Shown here one piece after another: positions 50,216 through 61,221 of a DNA stretch of 64,000 bases (its first letter is position 1; each line of letters starts with the position of its first letter). The stretch lies in assembly GCA_963585895.1 (NCBI GenBank), contig CAUZXS010004374.1, positions 1 to 64,000 of the forward strand, read 5' to 3'. Under the pieces are notes generated by a model that was not told the DNA's origin, made no database searches, and saw nothing but the letters and a program-made list of their open reading frames with translations. This stretch comes from Sepioteuthis lessoniana (taxonomy: Eukaryota; Mollusca; Cephalopoda; Myopsida; Loliginidae). The translations under genes and the position numbers were made by a program.

Positions 50216-50470
50216 AACATTATACAGTCAAAACGGATATTATTTGGTATTATTTATTACCAAACTTTACAGCACGAAAACATTTTAACCAAAAATAAAA
50301 CTGCACAAATATATATGACGAGAACTTATTTTTTGACTGTTAGATATCTATATTTTTAATTCCAATGTTGTTGTGTTTGATAATAAATGATACCCAATGC
50401 TAATAATATCTAATTCGTTTTGATTGCACAAGGTTCCACTAGAAATAATAAAATTCTCGTCTCTTTGAAA
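50216..50470. mobile_element. Fold-back MITE, copy 2
   Basis: Left arm 'cagtcaaaacggatattatt' and 'ttaccaaactttacagca', right arm 'tgtgtttgataataaatgat' and 'aattcgttttgattgc'. Same family as 7697-7915, with the same trailing 'agaaataataaaat'. Confidence 0.7.
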
Positions 50471-51079
50471 AAAAAACAACTTTCAATCAAAAAATATTAG
50501 GGTGTATTTATTCATGGACAACATTGTTTTATAACGGTTTCCCTCTCTTTCCTCCTCCCCTCTCTCTCTCTCTCACACATACATACATACATACATACAT
50601 ATTATTATCAAAGATGATTGACAAGAACTGTTTGCGTGCGAGTTGTCGCAACTGAGTATGAAAGCTGTTTAATAATTGTCCAAAATCTCTGATAATTACA
50701 TAGCCTTCATCCTCATTTGCGACATCTTGCTCGCGAACATGAAAGGGCTACTAGAAAAAACCACCTCCAAATCCTTGTCTGTCATTTTTTTAAAGATTCC
50801 AAGATGATCTGCTGCCCCCCCACTTACTATATATATATATATATATATCTACAACTTGGGGTATGATTTTAGTTATATGTTCATTTTGCGTAAATATCAT
50901 TTGAAAAAGCAAGAAACTTTTATTCCCTACATACGATCATCAGATATATTTAAAAGATCTCTAATCTCTTGATTATGTAATTTATTATTAAGTCTAAATA
51001 TTTTCTGTGATATGACAACTTCCTATAGACTAGACGAAATTTCGATCGACTCAGAGTAAAATAATTTACTGGTTTGGTT

Positions 51080-51185
51080 AGGTTTGGTTTCTTGGTTCCA
51101 TGGCATATCAACTTTTGTGGGTTATTTAACGCAAATATCACCCTTGTGGAAGAACAGTAGTGGTACTATTTAATCCATAGCTTAT
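51080..51185 (-). repeat. Family B SINE fragment (antisense)
   Basis: 'atggcatatcaacttttgtg', GGTTATTTAACGC, 'agtagtggtactatttaatc'. The head part is lost. Confidence 0.7.
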
Positions 51186-51439
51186 TGAGAGAAGCATTAA
51201 TGTTTGACAAGAATCTATACGAAACGATTATATTATTTGTTTTGGCTTTGTCATCGAAATATATTTTGTTTATTAACATCTACTTTTTCATGTGCAAACA
51301 GTCTAAGTAATTTTTTTCATTTCTTCTGTTGCTAACGTGTCTATAAAGTCAGTTTGATATTTATAGTCTCCTATTATTAGGTTGAGTCATAAAAAATTTC
51401 CATTTAAGTAAAATACAATCTACAAGTATTCTTGAATAA

Positions 51440-52935
51440 TTTAACAATGAATTAATTTTTTGTCGTTCAGAGCATTTTGTTGAGAACGAAAAAGATGGAA
51501 ATCACTTGTTGCAAGATCTGGTGAATACGGTGGATGTGTAACACTACGGTACAATGTCGAAACTTGTAACACTACACAAAAACAAAACAACTCTGTGAGT
51601 TTCAAGATACGAAAGTTTATTGCTACCAACTCTTTTTCATAGTAGCCATCGAAACGATTGATCAAAGGAATTCTTTTAGTCCATTCGATAGACAGGAACT
51701 ATATATCATGCGAGACAAAACGGACAACCACAGACTTAGACATTTCTTCTTCACCAACCCGATCCAACCTCAATGGGGCCTCTCTGCTCCATATGCTTCT
51801 GATCCTTCTGACTTCAACTGCAACTCTTCTCTGACTGACTCTGTCTTCGAAATTTTTAAAATTCTTCCCTCAAGCAACCTATTAATCACGCGTAGACTCT
51901 AAAACTTTTTAGTGGTACGTCATTGCTAAATATCAGCTGACATCCATCCAAATGTTCCTCTTTAATATTTCGCTTACATTCTAAAACAAACCTGTCGCGT
52001 TTATTCTGATAGGATTGACATGTGTAAGCAAAACAAGGTCTACGCAAGTCCTGACCTTTAGAAATCGAAAACCTACAACTGCGAACTCAAAGTTTTAGCT
52101 GGCAATTTATCACTAGAATAATTAACTAAAATCCCCGATTATTTTACAGATGAGGTTGAATAAACCAGCTTAAATTCAATATTTTTCCGGCGTAATTCTT
52201 GCTGAATGTGACTTTGCATTATCCTGGAGAAGCATGGACACCGCGCTGATACCACTATACACACAGCATAACTACTCTTCTATGAAACTCCATCTTTGGG
52301 GTAGGCTGTGAAATTTCATTCTTATCATCCTTTTGCGTGGAATATTGGCAAAAGGAACTATTTTTCGTCTTCTGCTATGATATTCTTGAAACAACGAGTC
52401 ATTTCTTTGTCCTAAAAGAATACTTGTCACTATGAATATATGGTCTTCCTTACTTTCTTACTAAGAGTATGAAGAACACCCACTTTGCTCACTTTTCCTA
52501 TCTTCTTCGAGTGGCGGCAGATTGTGGATTGGGATGTGATGAGGTCAAGTGCTAATCCTCGAGTACTTTTGCACGAATTACATTCCACCAATTCTCTAAA
52601 AGCATTTTGATTGACATCAAATGTCCGGTTCTGGGTTCATTTCTCAATGATGTTTCGCCAGAATGAAATATTGAAAACCATTTTCGGACTTGGCAGTCAG
52701 TAATGAGACCTTGACCGTAAACACAAATTTTCTTTGTCGTGGGGTGTTTGTTATTCTTAAACTCCCTCAACATTATATGCGCTATTGTTGTATATTGACC
52801 TTCGACCCGGCCAAACATGCCATTCCAAAGTGATGCATCGGAAAGAAGTGACACATTCCAATGGCCAGTAATCGAAAGAAATCGCGTAGGCGGATTTGGC
52901 TGACGAAATGGGACAAGGTAAAAGCCCATGATACG
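51440..52935 (-). pseudogene. Mariner transposase pseudogene (antisense)
   Basis: The N-terminal part at 52552-52929 (minus) shows the paired helix-turn-helix region (MLREFKNNKHPTTKKICVYG, VRKWFSIFHSGETSLRNEPR). The catalytic region includes QDNAKSHSARITPEK near 52165-52215 and HPPYSPDLATSDFHLFRSQQ near 51470-51530. The region between them is broken by an insertion at about 51590-52150. Not functional. Confidence 0.85.
51590..52150. mobile_element. Unassigned insert inside mariner
   Basis: This separates the QDNAKSHSARI and HPPYSPDL motifs, which are close together in intact mariners. A plus-strand frame (51708-51902: TDNHRLRHFFFTNPIQPQWG and onward) is open for 64 codons but not recognised. 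Confidence 0.5.
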
Positions 52936-52989
52936 CTCATAGACTGATGAACCGGAAGAGAGTGACCTCTGAACTGCATGACAGTTATT

Positions 52990-53395
52990 TCCGCTTGATG
53001 ACGATCAAACATGCCATTCCATAGATTGAGTGGGCGACTGAGTGGCCGATTGAACTATTATATAACTCGGTGTAACAGGAAGTCAGTGAGTTGGAGATCA
53101 GACGAGTTGGAGATCAGATGAGTGAGAGACAAGATGTGGTAGAGAAAGCCATCAGAAAGCTGAGCCCCCGGACTTCCAGTTGAGCATCAGGAGAACGAGA
53201 ACGACACACGGCTATGTCCGGAGGGGCTGGTGAGGTCAATATGTTGCAGTCTTTGTTCGGTCTCCAACTCCCCCTCACAATAAAGTGAGAGGTATATTTT
53301 TTAAAATAAGTCTTCCCTCGTTTGTTATTCATTGCGTCAATATGTATTATGTACATATGTATATGTATTATGTGTTTGTATAGTTAATCATGGTC
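52990..53395 (+). mobile_element. LTR-like insert inside mariner (possible solo LTR)
   Basis: Contains TATATAA near 53058 and, about 220 bp on, AATAAAG at 53279-53285 inside 'ccccctcacaataaagtgag', an order resembling LTR U3-R. The text differs from mariner and from all SINE families. Borders and target duplication are unresolved. A CATGCCATTCCA motif occurs at 52815 and again at 53011, hinting at a duplicated segment. Confidence 0.35.
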
Positions 53396-53604
53396 ATGGC
53401 TATACAACATTTTCATTTCTTCTATTTCAAGGGTGTGAAATCGTAGATTAAATTATGATGCACACTCTTTCACGACTGAAATTAAGACGATCAATGAAGG
53501 AACTCTTTTAATCAAGTAATTTTCGGTTGCATTTAAACATTGGAATTTTGAAAATGTGTAGTTACATTTGCTTTTATTATTTATGACTCAACCAAATATA
53601 TACG

Positions 53605-54215
53605 ATGCAAACAGGTAGACACTTTATACTTTGTTACAATATCAATGTTTTAATAATGTAATAAATTTCACAATCATTTTAAACAAGTAAACACTTTTTG
53701 GTTTCAATATCAATGTTTTAAGAGCTAATATATTAATAAAGTTCACAATCATTTTAAATAGGTAAAAACTTGATATTTAGTTGCAATATCAGTGTATTAA
53801 GAGCCAATGTATTAATAAAGTTCACAATCATTTTAAATAGGTAAAAACTTGATACTTAGTCGTAATATCAGTGTATTAAGAGCTAACGTATTAATTAAAT
53901 TCACAATCATTTTAAATAGGTAAAAACTTGATACTTAGTCGTAATATCAGTGTATTAAGAGCTAACGTATTAATAAAGTTCACAATCATTTTAAATAGGT
54001 AAAAACTTGATACTTAGTCGTAATATCAGTGTATTAAGAGCCAATGTATTAATAAAGTTCACAATCATTTTAAATAGGTAAAAATTTGATATTTAGTCGT
54101 AATATCAGTGTATTAAGAGCCAATGTATTAATAAAGTTCATAATCATTTTAAATAGGTAAATACTTGATACTTAGTTGCAATATCAGTGTATTAAGAAAG
54201 TTCTCAATCGTTTTA
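53605..54215. repeat. 79-bp satellite array, about 8 units
   Basis: The unit start 'aggtaaa' recurs at 53760, 53839, 53918, 53997, 54076 and 54155 with exactly 79-bp spacing. Two more diverged units start at 53613 and 53685. Each unit carries 'atatcagtgtattaagagc' and 'cacaatcattttaaat'. The array starts within about 15 bp of the mariner end. Confidence 0.92.
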
Positions 54216-54224
54216 AATATTATC

Positions 54225-54300
54225 TCAGAGAGATCTATTTGATCCATAGTTGGGACCTTAACTAGTACAACCACTCCGGGTCAGAGTAGACAAGGAAGTA
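54225..54300 (-). repeat. Family D fragment (antisense)
   Basis: 'tctatttgatccatagttgg' and 'accactccgggtcagagtag'. Confidence 0.6.
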
Positions 54301-54309
54301 AACATTTGT

Positions 54310-54690
54310 GTGTTGCGTTAAAAGAAATAAGTAAATATTAAAGTACATATTGATATAAAGTAATAAAATTCCAATTAATTTTTACTCAAATAACTCGCGA
54401 TTAAACACCTGAAATTATTACAAAATGTTTTAATTCCAAACGTAAGGAAGAAGGAGGGGGTACTTAAAGCTTCGATACATACCCTGAACCCAGGGTGTGG
54501 CAAACGTTACCATTTTAATCTCTAAATGCGGATGAGCTCAACTTAATATTTAATACGTCTCCTCTTTATTCATTGCTGAATTAAGGGCAAAAGTATGATT
54601 GTTCTGAGCTTTTATGTATACCACTGAATTCAATTTTGTAGGTTTTAACTAAGGATGAACGGAGACAACTATAGATCTGGGTCACGAGTC
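54310..54690. other. Unassigned AT-rich stretch
   Basis: No gene or repeat recognised. Confidence 0.5.
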
Positions 54691-54697
54691 AAAAGTA

Positions 54698-54930
54698 TTT
54701 ATTTACCCTATCCACGGACTGGATATTATACGAAGTAATTTTTAAGCGAAGTAAAGCTGGTTTGAATTCAGAGTTTTCCTTCTCCTAGACTAGTTGTCTA
54801 ACCAAAACTAAAGAAGCAAGTCTGTCCCACTATTTATGCATTCCTAGGGAGATAGATAGATTCATAACTTTTTCTTGGGCATTAGCGCGAACGGAAACGC
54901 AAACAATCTCGTCCAGGGTTTGAGCTATGT
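54698..54930 (-). repeat. Family A SINE (antisense)
   Basis: 'atttaccctatccacggact', 'ctcctagactagttgtctaa', 'cttgggcattagcgcgaac', head 'ctcgtccagggtttgagct'. Confidence 0.75.
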
Positions 54931-54965
54931 TTATAAAACTGCTTACGAAACTCTTGTTATGTAAT

Positions 54966-55102
54966 CATATTTACCAACCCCTCCGCTCGAGCAGGATATG
55001 ACACAAGGTCAATTTTTAAGCGGAGTTTAACAGGTTTGAATTCAGAGTTTTCCTTCTCCTAGACTAGTTGCCTCACCAAGGCTGAAGAACCTAGTCCGCC
55101 CT
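54966..55102 (-). repeat. 5'-truncated family A SINE with 16-bp target duplication
   Basis: Only the distal 137 bp is present ('cccctccgctcgagcaggat' to 'gaacctagtccgccct'). Flanked by ACTCTTGTTATGTAAT at 54950-54965 and 55103-55118. Near-identical to the distal half of the chimera at 48735-49031, so this is a recent subfamily. Confidence 0.92.
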
Positions 55103-55237
55103 ACTCTTGTTATGTAATGGCCCTCACCCCAGGCCGACATCTGATAGAATTACAGATAATTTTTGATTGAAGTAAACAATAAAAAAAAGTTTTCGTTTTG
55201 AGTTCTAACAGATTTCTGGTGTACTCCAGTGCAGATG

Positions 55238-55308
55238 TAGTAATTTACTAAGCTTTTTGCTTAGATGTGGTACAAGACCAAATAAATGGGGCACCCAATG
55301 AGACTCCA
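55238..55308 (-). repeat. Family E SINE fragment (antisense)
   Basis: 'taatttactaagctttttgc', 'gatgtggtacaagacc' and 'cacccaatgagact'. Flanked by 'ctccagtgcagatgta' on both sides (55226-55241 and 55304-55319), a likely target duplication. Confidence 0.7.
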
Positions 55309-55399
55309 GTGCAGATGTATTTTATTTATTTATTCATCTATTTCTAGCGGGGAGGAGGGTTAACATTTTAGAAGCCCATTTTTAGGGGCTTCGATAATT

Positions 55400-55625
55400 T
55401 CACTTAGAATATGCCACGTGTTTCCACCTCCTTATGACAGACAGTTTGGAAAAGCATTAACACATTGATAAAAAGTGAAAACCAAACTGTAACAACACGT
55501 TTGTTTATTTTCTCGCCTGGATCAAGTGAAAACCTCTTCGTCTTCTTGTCTTTTCTTCGACAACCTTTGAGAGAGATCCAAAATGTAACACTCTCCTCTG
55601 TATCCTTCTCTCCCTTCCCTTCCCT

Positions 55626-55662
<37 letters not shown>

Positions 55663-56005
55663 GACCCACTGATTGGAATTTTTATGCTTCTCTGTATAGT
55701 CAATCCAACACTTCTGTCACTGAATTGAGGGTGACAACAATGCCTCCTCATATCAAATCTGACTTTGGGATATTTTAAGTCTTGATAATTTTGTTTATAT
55801 AGTGTCATCTATCGTCAGGTCAGCTTTGCATATTTTTTTGTGACAACCCCTTCTTCCAGACACCTCTTTGACCAACTTTTTCAGCGAACCAACAGTGTAA
55901 CAAAAACCAGTAATCTAAACAGCGCAAGAAATTCTAGAATGTATCAGTGGCATGATTATTTTCATAGAAAATGAAATCCTGCTGTTCACTGCACGTTATT
56001 GTCCT
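55400..56005. other. Unassigned sequence with a (CT)n tract
   Basis: CT run at 55627-55661. No gene recognised. The overlapping open frames here are composition-driven. Confidence 0.5.
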
Positions 56006-56010
56006 CAGAA

Positions 56011-56240
56011 GGAGTCTCCGTGACGTAGTGGCTAGCGTGCTGGATTTTGAAATTGCAGTTTGCGAGTTCGAACTTCAGTCGCGCTAATATGTTCAATTTT
56101 GGGCTAATACTTTTGGGAAAGGTATGAACTCCATCATTTTTCCTGTAATGGGTTAAATAGTACCACTGTCCAACAAGGATGGGTTTAGCATTAAAAAACC
56201 TACCATTAAACCAAGAACCAAACCAAACTAAACCTAACCC
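56011..56240 (+). repeat. Family B SINE
   Basis: Head 'gtctccgtgacgtagtggct', B box GAGTTCGAACTTC, 'gggttaaatagtaccactgt', tail GCATTAAAAAACC with CCAAACC end. Confidence 0.75.
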
Positions 56241-56544
56241 ATGGCCATTTGAAAAGGCACAAATCTAACTCTTCTATCCTTAACTATGAGTATAATAGAC
56301 TGCATCTTTAAACGAAACAAGCTCAAATTCTGGATAGGATTGTTTGATTTTCTCTTTGTACCAATTCAGTGCCCTTAGAAAAGATATGATTATATCTCTT
56401 CTACCCTTAGTTATGGGTAAATAGAAGGGTAGAGTTTTGTATATTTTGGGTATATAAATCAGACGACTTTAGTAGGTCTTTCCACCATATTAGCTAACTA
56501 TATTTACAAAAACTGGTTGCAAGATTTCCACACTCCCTAGATCT

Positions 56545-56643
56545 TTCTTTTAAATGTCATATCAACCTTAATGTGTTATTTGATGGCAAAGATATCCTTG
56601 TTGAAGAACAGTTGTAGTACTACATTGATATGCTATTAAACAA

Positions 56644-56713
<70 letters not shown>

Positions 56714-56888
56714 ATTGTAGTAGTAGTAGCAGCAGCAGTCGCATTTAATCCACACCTGGAAGGATATAGGCGTTCATAACTTTTTCCAAGGGTATTAGTC
56801 CGAAAGTGAACGCAATAGCGCGACTGGAGTTCGAACTTGCTCACTATGATCTCGTAGTCCAGCACGTTAGCTACAACGTCACGGAGAC
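56545..56888 (-). repeat. Family B SINE (antisense) with internal (TTA)n(TAG)n expansion
   Basis: Tail 'gtcatatcaaccttaatgtg' first. Trinucleotide runs at about 56645-56678 (TTA) and 56679-56735 (TAG/CAG) interrupt the body. The central block 'ccaagggtattagtccgaaa' and head 'gctacaacgtcacggagac' follow. Confidence 0.8.
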
Positions 56889-57047
56889 TCTCCCCTCCTC
56901 AAATCTCCAGAACGGTAACCTCATCATCAGATGAAGTTTCGTGTCACACCCAGGACAAATAATATGAAGGGAATCGTTGAAAAGATGTAGTCAGTCAGAA
57001 AGTGACAATAGAATCTGAAATCAGCTCTAAGTGGTGCCGAGGAAGAG

Positions 57048-57048
57048 C

Positions 57049-57103
<55 letters not shown>
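57048..57103. repeat. (AG)n microsatellite
   Basis: Near-perfect AG run. The stretch from 57104 to 57515 has nothing assignable. Confidence 0.95.
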
Positions 57104-57108
<5 letters not shown>

Positions 57109-57517
57109 ATTTTTCACACAGTAGAAGAAAAAATGACTTCGATTTAAATCATTGAATTTCGCCATGGTAAATTGAATAATTTCATTTGACCAGTATGCTT
57201 GGGACCAGTCGGGGGTCGATGATGAGGATTTATGAACTTTCACGTATAATTTACTGTATCATTGATCTATATATAACTTACACGAGGATGAACCTCACTC
57301 AGGCTTACTGAACTTCTTTATCAAATAGTGCTAATCTTGTTGCACAAGTTTATCACAGAGGAGGGGGAGGGTTGGAATAAGTGGATTAGTTGTAAAATGA
57401 AAGTAAAAAATAAGCCAACTGATATCTGTAAATCATTACGTAAACATTATAGACAATAAACAAATATTTACTACTTTAACTTTTACTGCAAATCTACTTA
57501 CAAAACGTATCTATTAG

Positions 57518-57519
<2 letters not shown>

Positions 57520-57575
<56 letters not shown>
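57520..57575. repeat. (TA)n microsatellite
   Basis: About 56 bp of TA. Confidence 0.97.
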
Positions 57576-57577
<2 letters not shown>

Positions 57578-57674
57578 TCGCTCATTTAAAGCAGTAACCG
57601 CTAGAAAATAATTCCAATTGTTCATAAAAAGTACTAGCTGAAGTACTCAAAGTTGCACAGGTTAAAATTATATA

Positions 57675-57905
57675 AAGTCAAGTTGGCGACCATAGTCGAG
57701 GGCGACCGGAAGGCTTCCCTTTCAATAGCTACAACACCCGGGAGGGGAGGGCGCTACCCCATTCCCTGGATTGCTCCACTTTACCCTTGATCCTTACCTT
57801 ATAGTGCAGTGTTAAGCATTTTTTAAGTCTTTTGTATGACTCGACCTGGGATTGAACACCGGTCTCCCGGACCATTGGCGAACACTCTAACCATTATACA
57901 AATGG
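57675..57905 (-). repeat. Family C SINE (antisense)
   Basis: 'aagttggcgaccatagtcga' to 'gggattgaacaccggtctcc' and 'ctaaccattatacaaatgg'. Confidence 0.8.
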
Positions 57906-57924
57906 AATATCCTGAATCTATTCG

Positions 57925-58175
57925 GTGTATAGGAATAAGCTCCCCCCACAAAAAGGGTGCCGTAGGTATGACACGAAACTGTATCAGATGGTGAGGTTCC
58001 AGTTCTAAAAATCTGGGAAGTGTAGAGTACCTTTCATTGCCATTATTCGAAGGTCCACCCTGTTCCGGAGTGATAGTACTCGTTAGATATATAAGGACGA
58101 GTTTAGTTTGTCTTGATTTATTTGTTTAACGACCTATCAACTCTTTATGGGTTATTTAAAGCCGAAATTTGATTT
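57925..58175 (+). repeat. Family D fragment followed by an inverted tail fragment
   Basis: 'ggtgaggttccagttctaaa', 'cattgccattattcg' and 'gtgatagtactcgttag' are sense. 58110-58165 ('tttaacgacctatcaactct', 'ggttatttaaagcc') is an antisense tail. Confidence 0.55.
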
Positions 58176-58311
58176 ATAATTTGGAACTGTTTAATGGTAA
58201 TCTGAACTATATTTTTTGATGTTCCATTGTATCTTTTTCGAAATTGAATTTTTGTCTGTAATTAATTGTCCATGAGTAATTGTTTGCAATATAAGTGAGC
58301 TTATACTGTGT

Positions 58312-58381
58312 GTTAAGCAAGGAGGCATCAATATAACTCGACCTGGGACTGAATACTCTTAACCATTACACCAATGGGTCT
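58312..58381 (-). repeat. Family C SINE fragment (antisense)
   Basis: 'gtgttaagcaaggaggcatc', 'cgacctgggactgaa', 'aaccattacaccaatgggtc'. Confidence 0.65.
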
Positions 58382-58394
58382 GTATTAGAAAGTT

Positions 58395-58525
58395 GTAATT
58401 TACTAAGCTTTTTGCTTAGATGTAGCACAAAACCGTATGAATGGGGCAATCAATGAGACTTGAACTCACTTTTGAAGGTTTGCTTGTTTAGCTTGCTAAC
58501 CATAACACCACCCGAGGCGCCTCCG
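58395..58525 (-). repeat. Family E SINE (antisense)
   Basis: 'gtaatttactaagctttttg', 'gagacttgaactcacttttg', 'gctaaccataacaccacccg'. Confidence 0.75.
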
Positions 58526-58617
58526 CTATTAGTAAGTTAGCCAACCGTTGTCGAGGGCAAACCGAAGGCTCCCTTTTCAATAGCTACTACACCGATGTGT
58601 AAGGGAGGCGCTACTCC

Positions 58618-59332
58618 TATAGCGGTTTTGAAGACAACACAGGTGAGGTGAAAAGGTTATTGTTTAACGCTATATTTTTTAAGGCACACAGAAATATGAA
58701 TTACGAGACTTTTCTTTAACAACACACAACAGCGAAAGTTTTTATTTGCAGCTTTGAGGAGGTTTGTTCTTGGTGCTGCAAGACTCGTGGTGTTTAGGCT
58801 TGCTGGATGTTTGAGACGAAATGGCGTAGCGGGATGCTGGAAATGGCAGCGTGTCGTTGGACGTGTGAGGGAAGTATTCAAAGTCACAGTGTAGTTTTGT
58901 GTCGAGAGCGGAGTGGCGCTCGGATCGACATAGTAAATTTTTGTGGTGCTTGTGGAAGGCATGCTGAACGTATCTAATTCCTATTCAACTGGGATTCCTT
59001 GGTCTAAAATATATTAGACGCAAAGAATCCATAAATTAGAAGGTTCCCTCGCTGAGTGTCTATGTTCCTGCTGCTAGGGTTAAAGCCACAGTGATATGTC
59101 CACACTGGGTGGCTTGTTTAGCTAAAGAGCATCGCTAGGCAGGGGCGACCAGAGACACGTCCGTTCTGGTCGCCGTCTCAAGCCGAAGAGAGTGTGTTTG
59201 GCCGCTCACCCGTTTTGCTAGCCGGAAATGAAGGTCCGGACTGAATGGGATAAGTCATCCTGATTGGGTGAAATTCAGTGTTGAATTAAATAGCGCGCCA
59301 AAACAAAATACGAGATTTTCCTCTTCTCTACA
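58618..59332 (+). repeat. Left LTR
   Basis: Nearly identical to the right copy except over its first about 110 bp, where many differences and small indels cluster. Contains 'aatagcgcgccaaaacaaaa' near its 3' end. Confidence 0.82.
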
Positions 59333-60218
59333 TAGGTTGGCCCCAGAATTTCAGGTATGGAATACCTGATATTCGATACACAAAATTGTAAGAGAAGGGA
59401 AAAGAAAGAAAAGAGCCACGAGTGTCACAACACGAAAGAACAAATACAAACAATGAAATATAATACATACATATAAAGAAAAACGAACAAAAGCAAATTA
59501 ATAAAAAAAAGGGAAAGTGTCCTGTTTAGTTCTTTTTTTTGTGTGTACCTAGTGGTACGTTTTTTTTAAAAAAAACAAAATGTCACTGAGAAAAAAAGTT
59601 CATGAGCCGAGAAGGTGGCATACAGAATTAGCTGTATACTTCAGAGGAGTAGTGTGAGTTTTTTTGGGTCCTCTGGAATTGATAGCAGTCGCCGATGGTT
59701 TACTGAGGTAGTGGGAGAGATAACCCACGTTGCTGAAGAAAACAAAATAGGAGTAGGGTGAGTAAAAGTTAAAGTTACCTATTTTGCGAGTTAGGAAGTG
59801 AAAAAGTGTTGATAAAGTTTTGTTGAAAAAAAAATTCCACGTTTGGTATTTTACGTCCATTTGGATAGTCCTTGAAGATAGTTCGGCGGGACAATTTGAA
59901 AATTTTTCTGGATGTTTCGCTGTTTTTTTTTTGTTTTTTTTTCGTGGGGTTGATGCATGTTCGTAAGGCTGTGTTTGTTATCAGAAGGTTGTTGGTAAGT
60001 GAGGAAAAGCTTGTTTGGTCCAGCGAGGAAAAGGGTGTAACGTATGTGTGTTTACGTTGTGTCGTTTCCTCTCCGAGTGTGGTAAGGTCCTCGCCAATGC
60101 TTGTTGGAAATAATAAGGTGGTTGAAGATGAAGTAAGATGGCGAAGGTCGAAAGGTGTTGTTATGAATAGTTTTTAGTTGTCTCGCACTTCAGAAGGTGC
60201 CATGCGGGGTCACCATTT
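59333..60218 (+). other. Interior of the LTR element
   Basis: No gag/pol motifs. One open frame of 101 codons (59872-60177) is basic and unrecognised. There is no clear polypurine tract immediately before the right LTR, although 'tgcggggtcacc' is G-rich. Confidence 0.6.
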
Positions 60219-60918
60219 TATAGCGGTTTGTTGAGGGAATTAGTTATTTTCCCGAACACTATATTTTTTATGGCAACAGAAATGAATTACGAGACTTTGA
60301 TTTAACAACACACAACAGCGAAAGTATTTATTTGCAGCTTTGAGGAGGTTTGTTCTTGGTGCTGCAAGACTCGTGGTGTTTAAGCTTGCTGGAGGTTTGA
60401 GACGAAATGGCTTAGCGGGATGCTGGAAATGGCAGCGTGTCGTTGGACGTGTGAGGGAAGTATTCAAAGTCACAGTGTAGTTTTGTGTCGAGAGCGGAGT
60501 GGCGCTCGGATCGACATAGTAAATTTTTGTGGTGCTTGTGGAAGGCATGCTGAACGTATCTAATTCATATTCAACTGGGATTCCTTGGTCTAAAATATAT
60601 TAGACGCAAAGAATCCATAAATTAGAAGGTTCCCTCGCTGAGTGTCCATGTTGCTGCTGCTAGGGTTAAAGCCACAGTGAGATGTCCTCACTGGGTGGCT
60701 TGTTTAGTTAAAAAGCATCGCTAAGCAGGGGCGACCAGAGACACGTCCGTTCTGGTCGCCGTCTCAAGCCGAAGAGAGTGTGTTTGGCCGCTCACCCGTT
60801 TTGCTAGCCGGAAATGAAGGTCCGGGCTGAATGGGATTAGTCATCCTGATTGGGTGAAATTCAGTGTTGAATTAAATAGCGCGCCAAAACAAAATACGAG
60901 ATTTTCCTCTTCTCTACA
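60219..60918 (+). repeat. Right LTR
   Basis: Matches the left LTR from about 60290 to its CTCTACA end with only scattered substitutions. Confidence 0.82.
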
Positions 60919-61129
60919 CTCCTTTACCTGGATTGCTCCACTTTACCCTTGATCCATACCTTATAATACTGAGTATAAAGCAAAGAAGCATCAAGTACCA
61001 TTTTTTGAGTTTTTGGTATGACTCAACCTAGGATTGAACCCCGGTTTCCCCGGACCATTGGCGAACTTTCTAACCATTACGCCAATGGGTACCAAATACA
61101 AACTATTTGTAAACAGATCTATTTGACCC

Positions 61130-61215
61130 ATAAATGAGTCCCTAAAGTTCTTAGACTCTGGGGAGTGTAGAGTACCCCTTTATTGCCATTACTCTCAGGT
61201 CCACTCTGACCAGGA
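61130..61215 (+). repeat. Family D fragment
   Basis: 'gttcttagactctggggagt', 'tattgccattactctcagg'. A further short piece after the E SINE (61358-61405, 'gtatctgttagggtcctatc') shows that E inserted into D. Confidence 0.6.
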
Positions 61216-61221
61216 GTTGTA

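Larger units (their letters stand above)
51377..53596 (-). mobile_element. Mariner element with intact inverted ends and foreign inserts
   Basis: The left end TTAGGTTGAGTCATAA (51377-51392) is mirrored by TTATGACTCAACCAAA (53581-53596), and both are flanked by TA. At 2.2 kb it is longer than a normal mariner (about 1.3 kb). Excess sequence lies at about 51590-52150 and about 52990-53395. Same family as 21062-22620. Confidence 0.85.
58618..60918 (+). mobile_element. Nonautonomous LTR retrotransposon (TRIM/LARD-like)
   Basis: Two long direct repeats (58618-59332, 715 bp; 60219-60918, 700 bp) flank an 886-bp interior. Termini read TATAG...CTACA, close to the canonical TG...CA with TGTAG/CTACA inverted ends. 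The 4-bp CTCC flanks both sides (58614-58617, 60919-60922). A TGGCCCCAGA motif at 59338, 5 bp after the first repeat, is a candidate primer-binding site. No gag or pol is detectable inside. The 101- and 102-codon minus frames present in both repeats are repeat shadows. Strand assignment is tentative. Confidence 0.8.
58535..61092 (-). repeat. Family C SINE split by an LTR element
   Basis: The distal half is at 58535-58617 ('ttgtcgagggcaaaccgaag' to 'gaggcgctactcc') and the proximal half at 60919-61092 ('ctcctttacctggattgctc' to 'gattgaaccccggtttcccc'). The two halves join exactly if 58618-60918 plus one CTCC copy is removed. Confidence 0.88.

Noticed and set aside
53605-54215. CRISPR-like array
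   Set aside because: Units are contiguous 79-bp tandem repeats with no unique spacers, in a eukaryotic genome.
58657-60548. Two near-identical minus-strand ORFs (about 101 codons each) as a gene pair
   Set aside because: They lie at the same place in the two LTRs of one element, so the duplication is the LTR itself.
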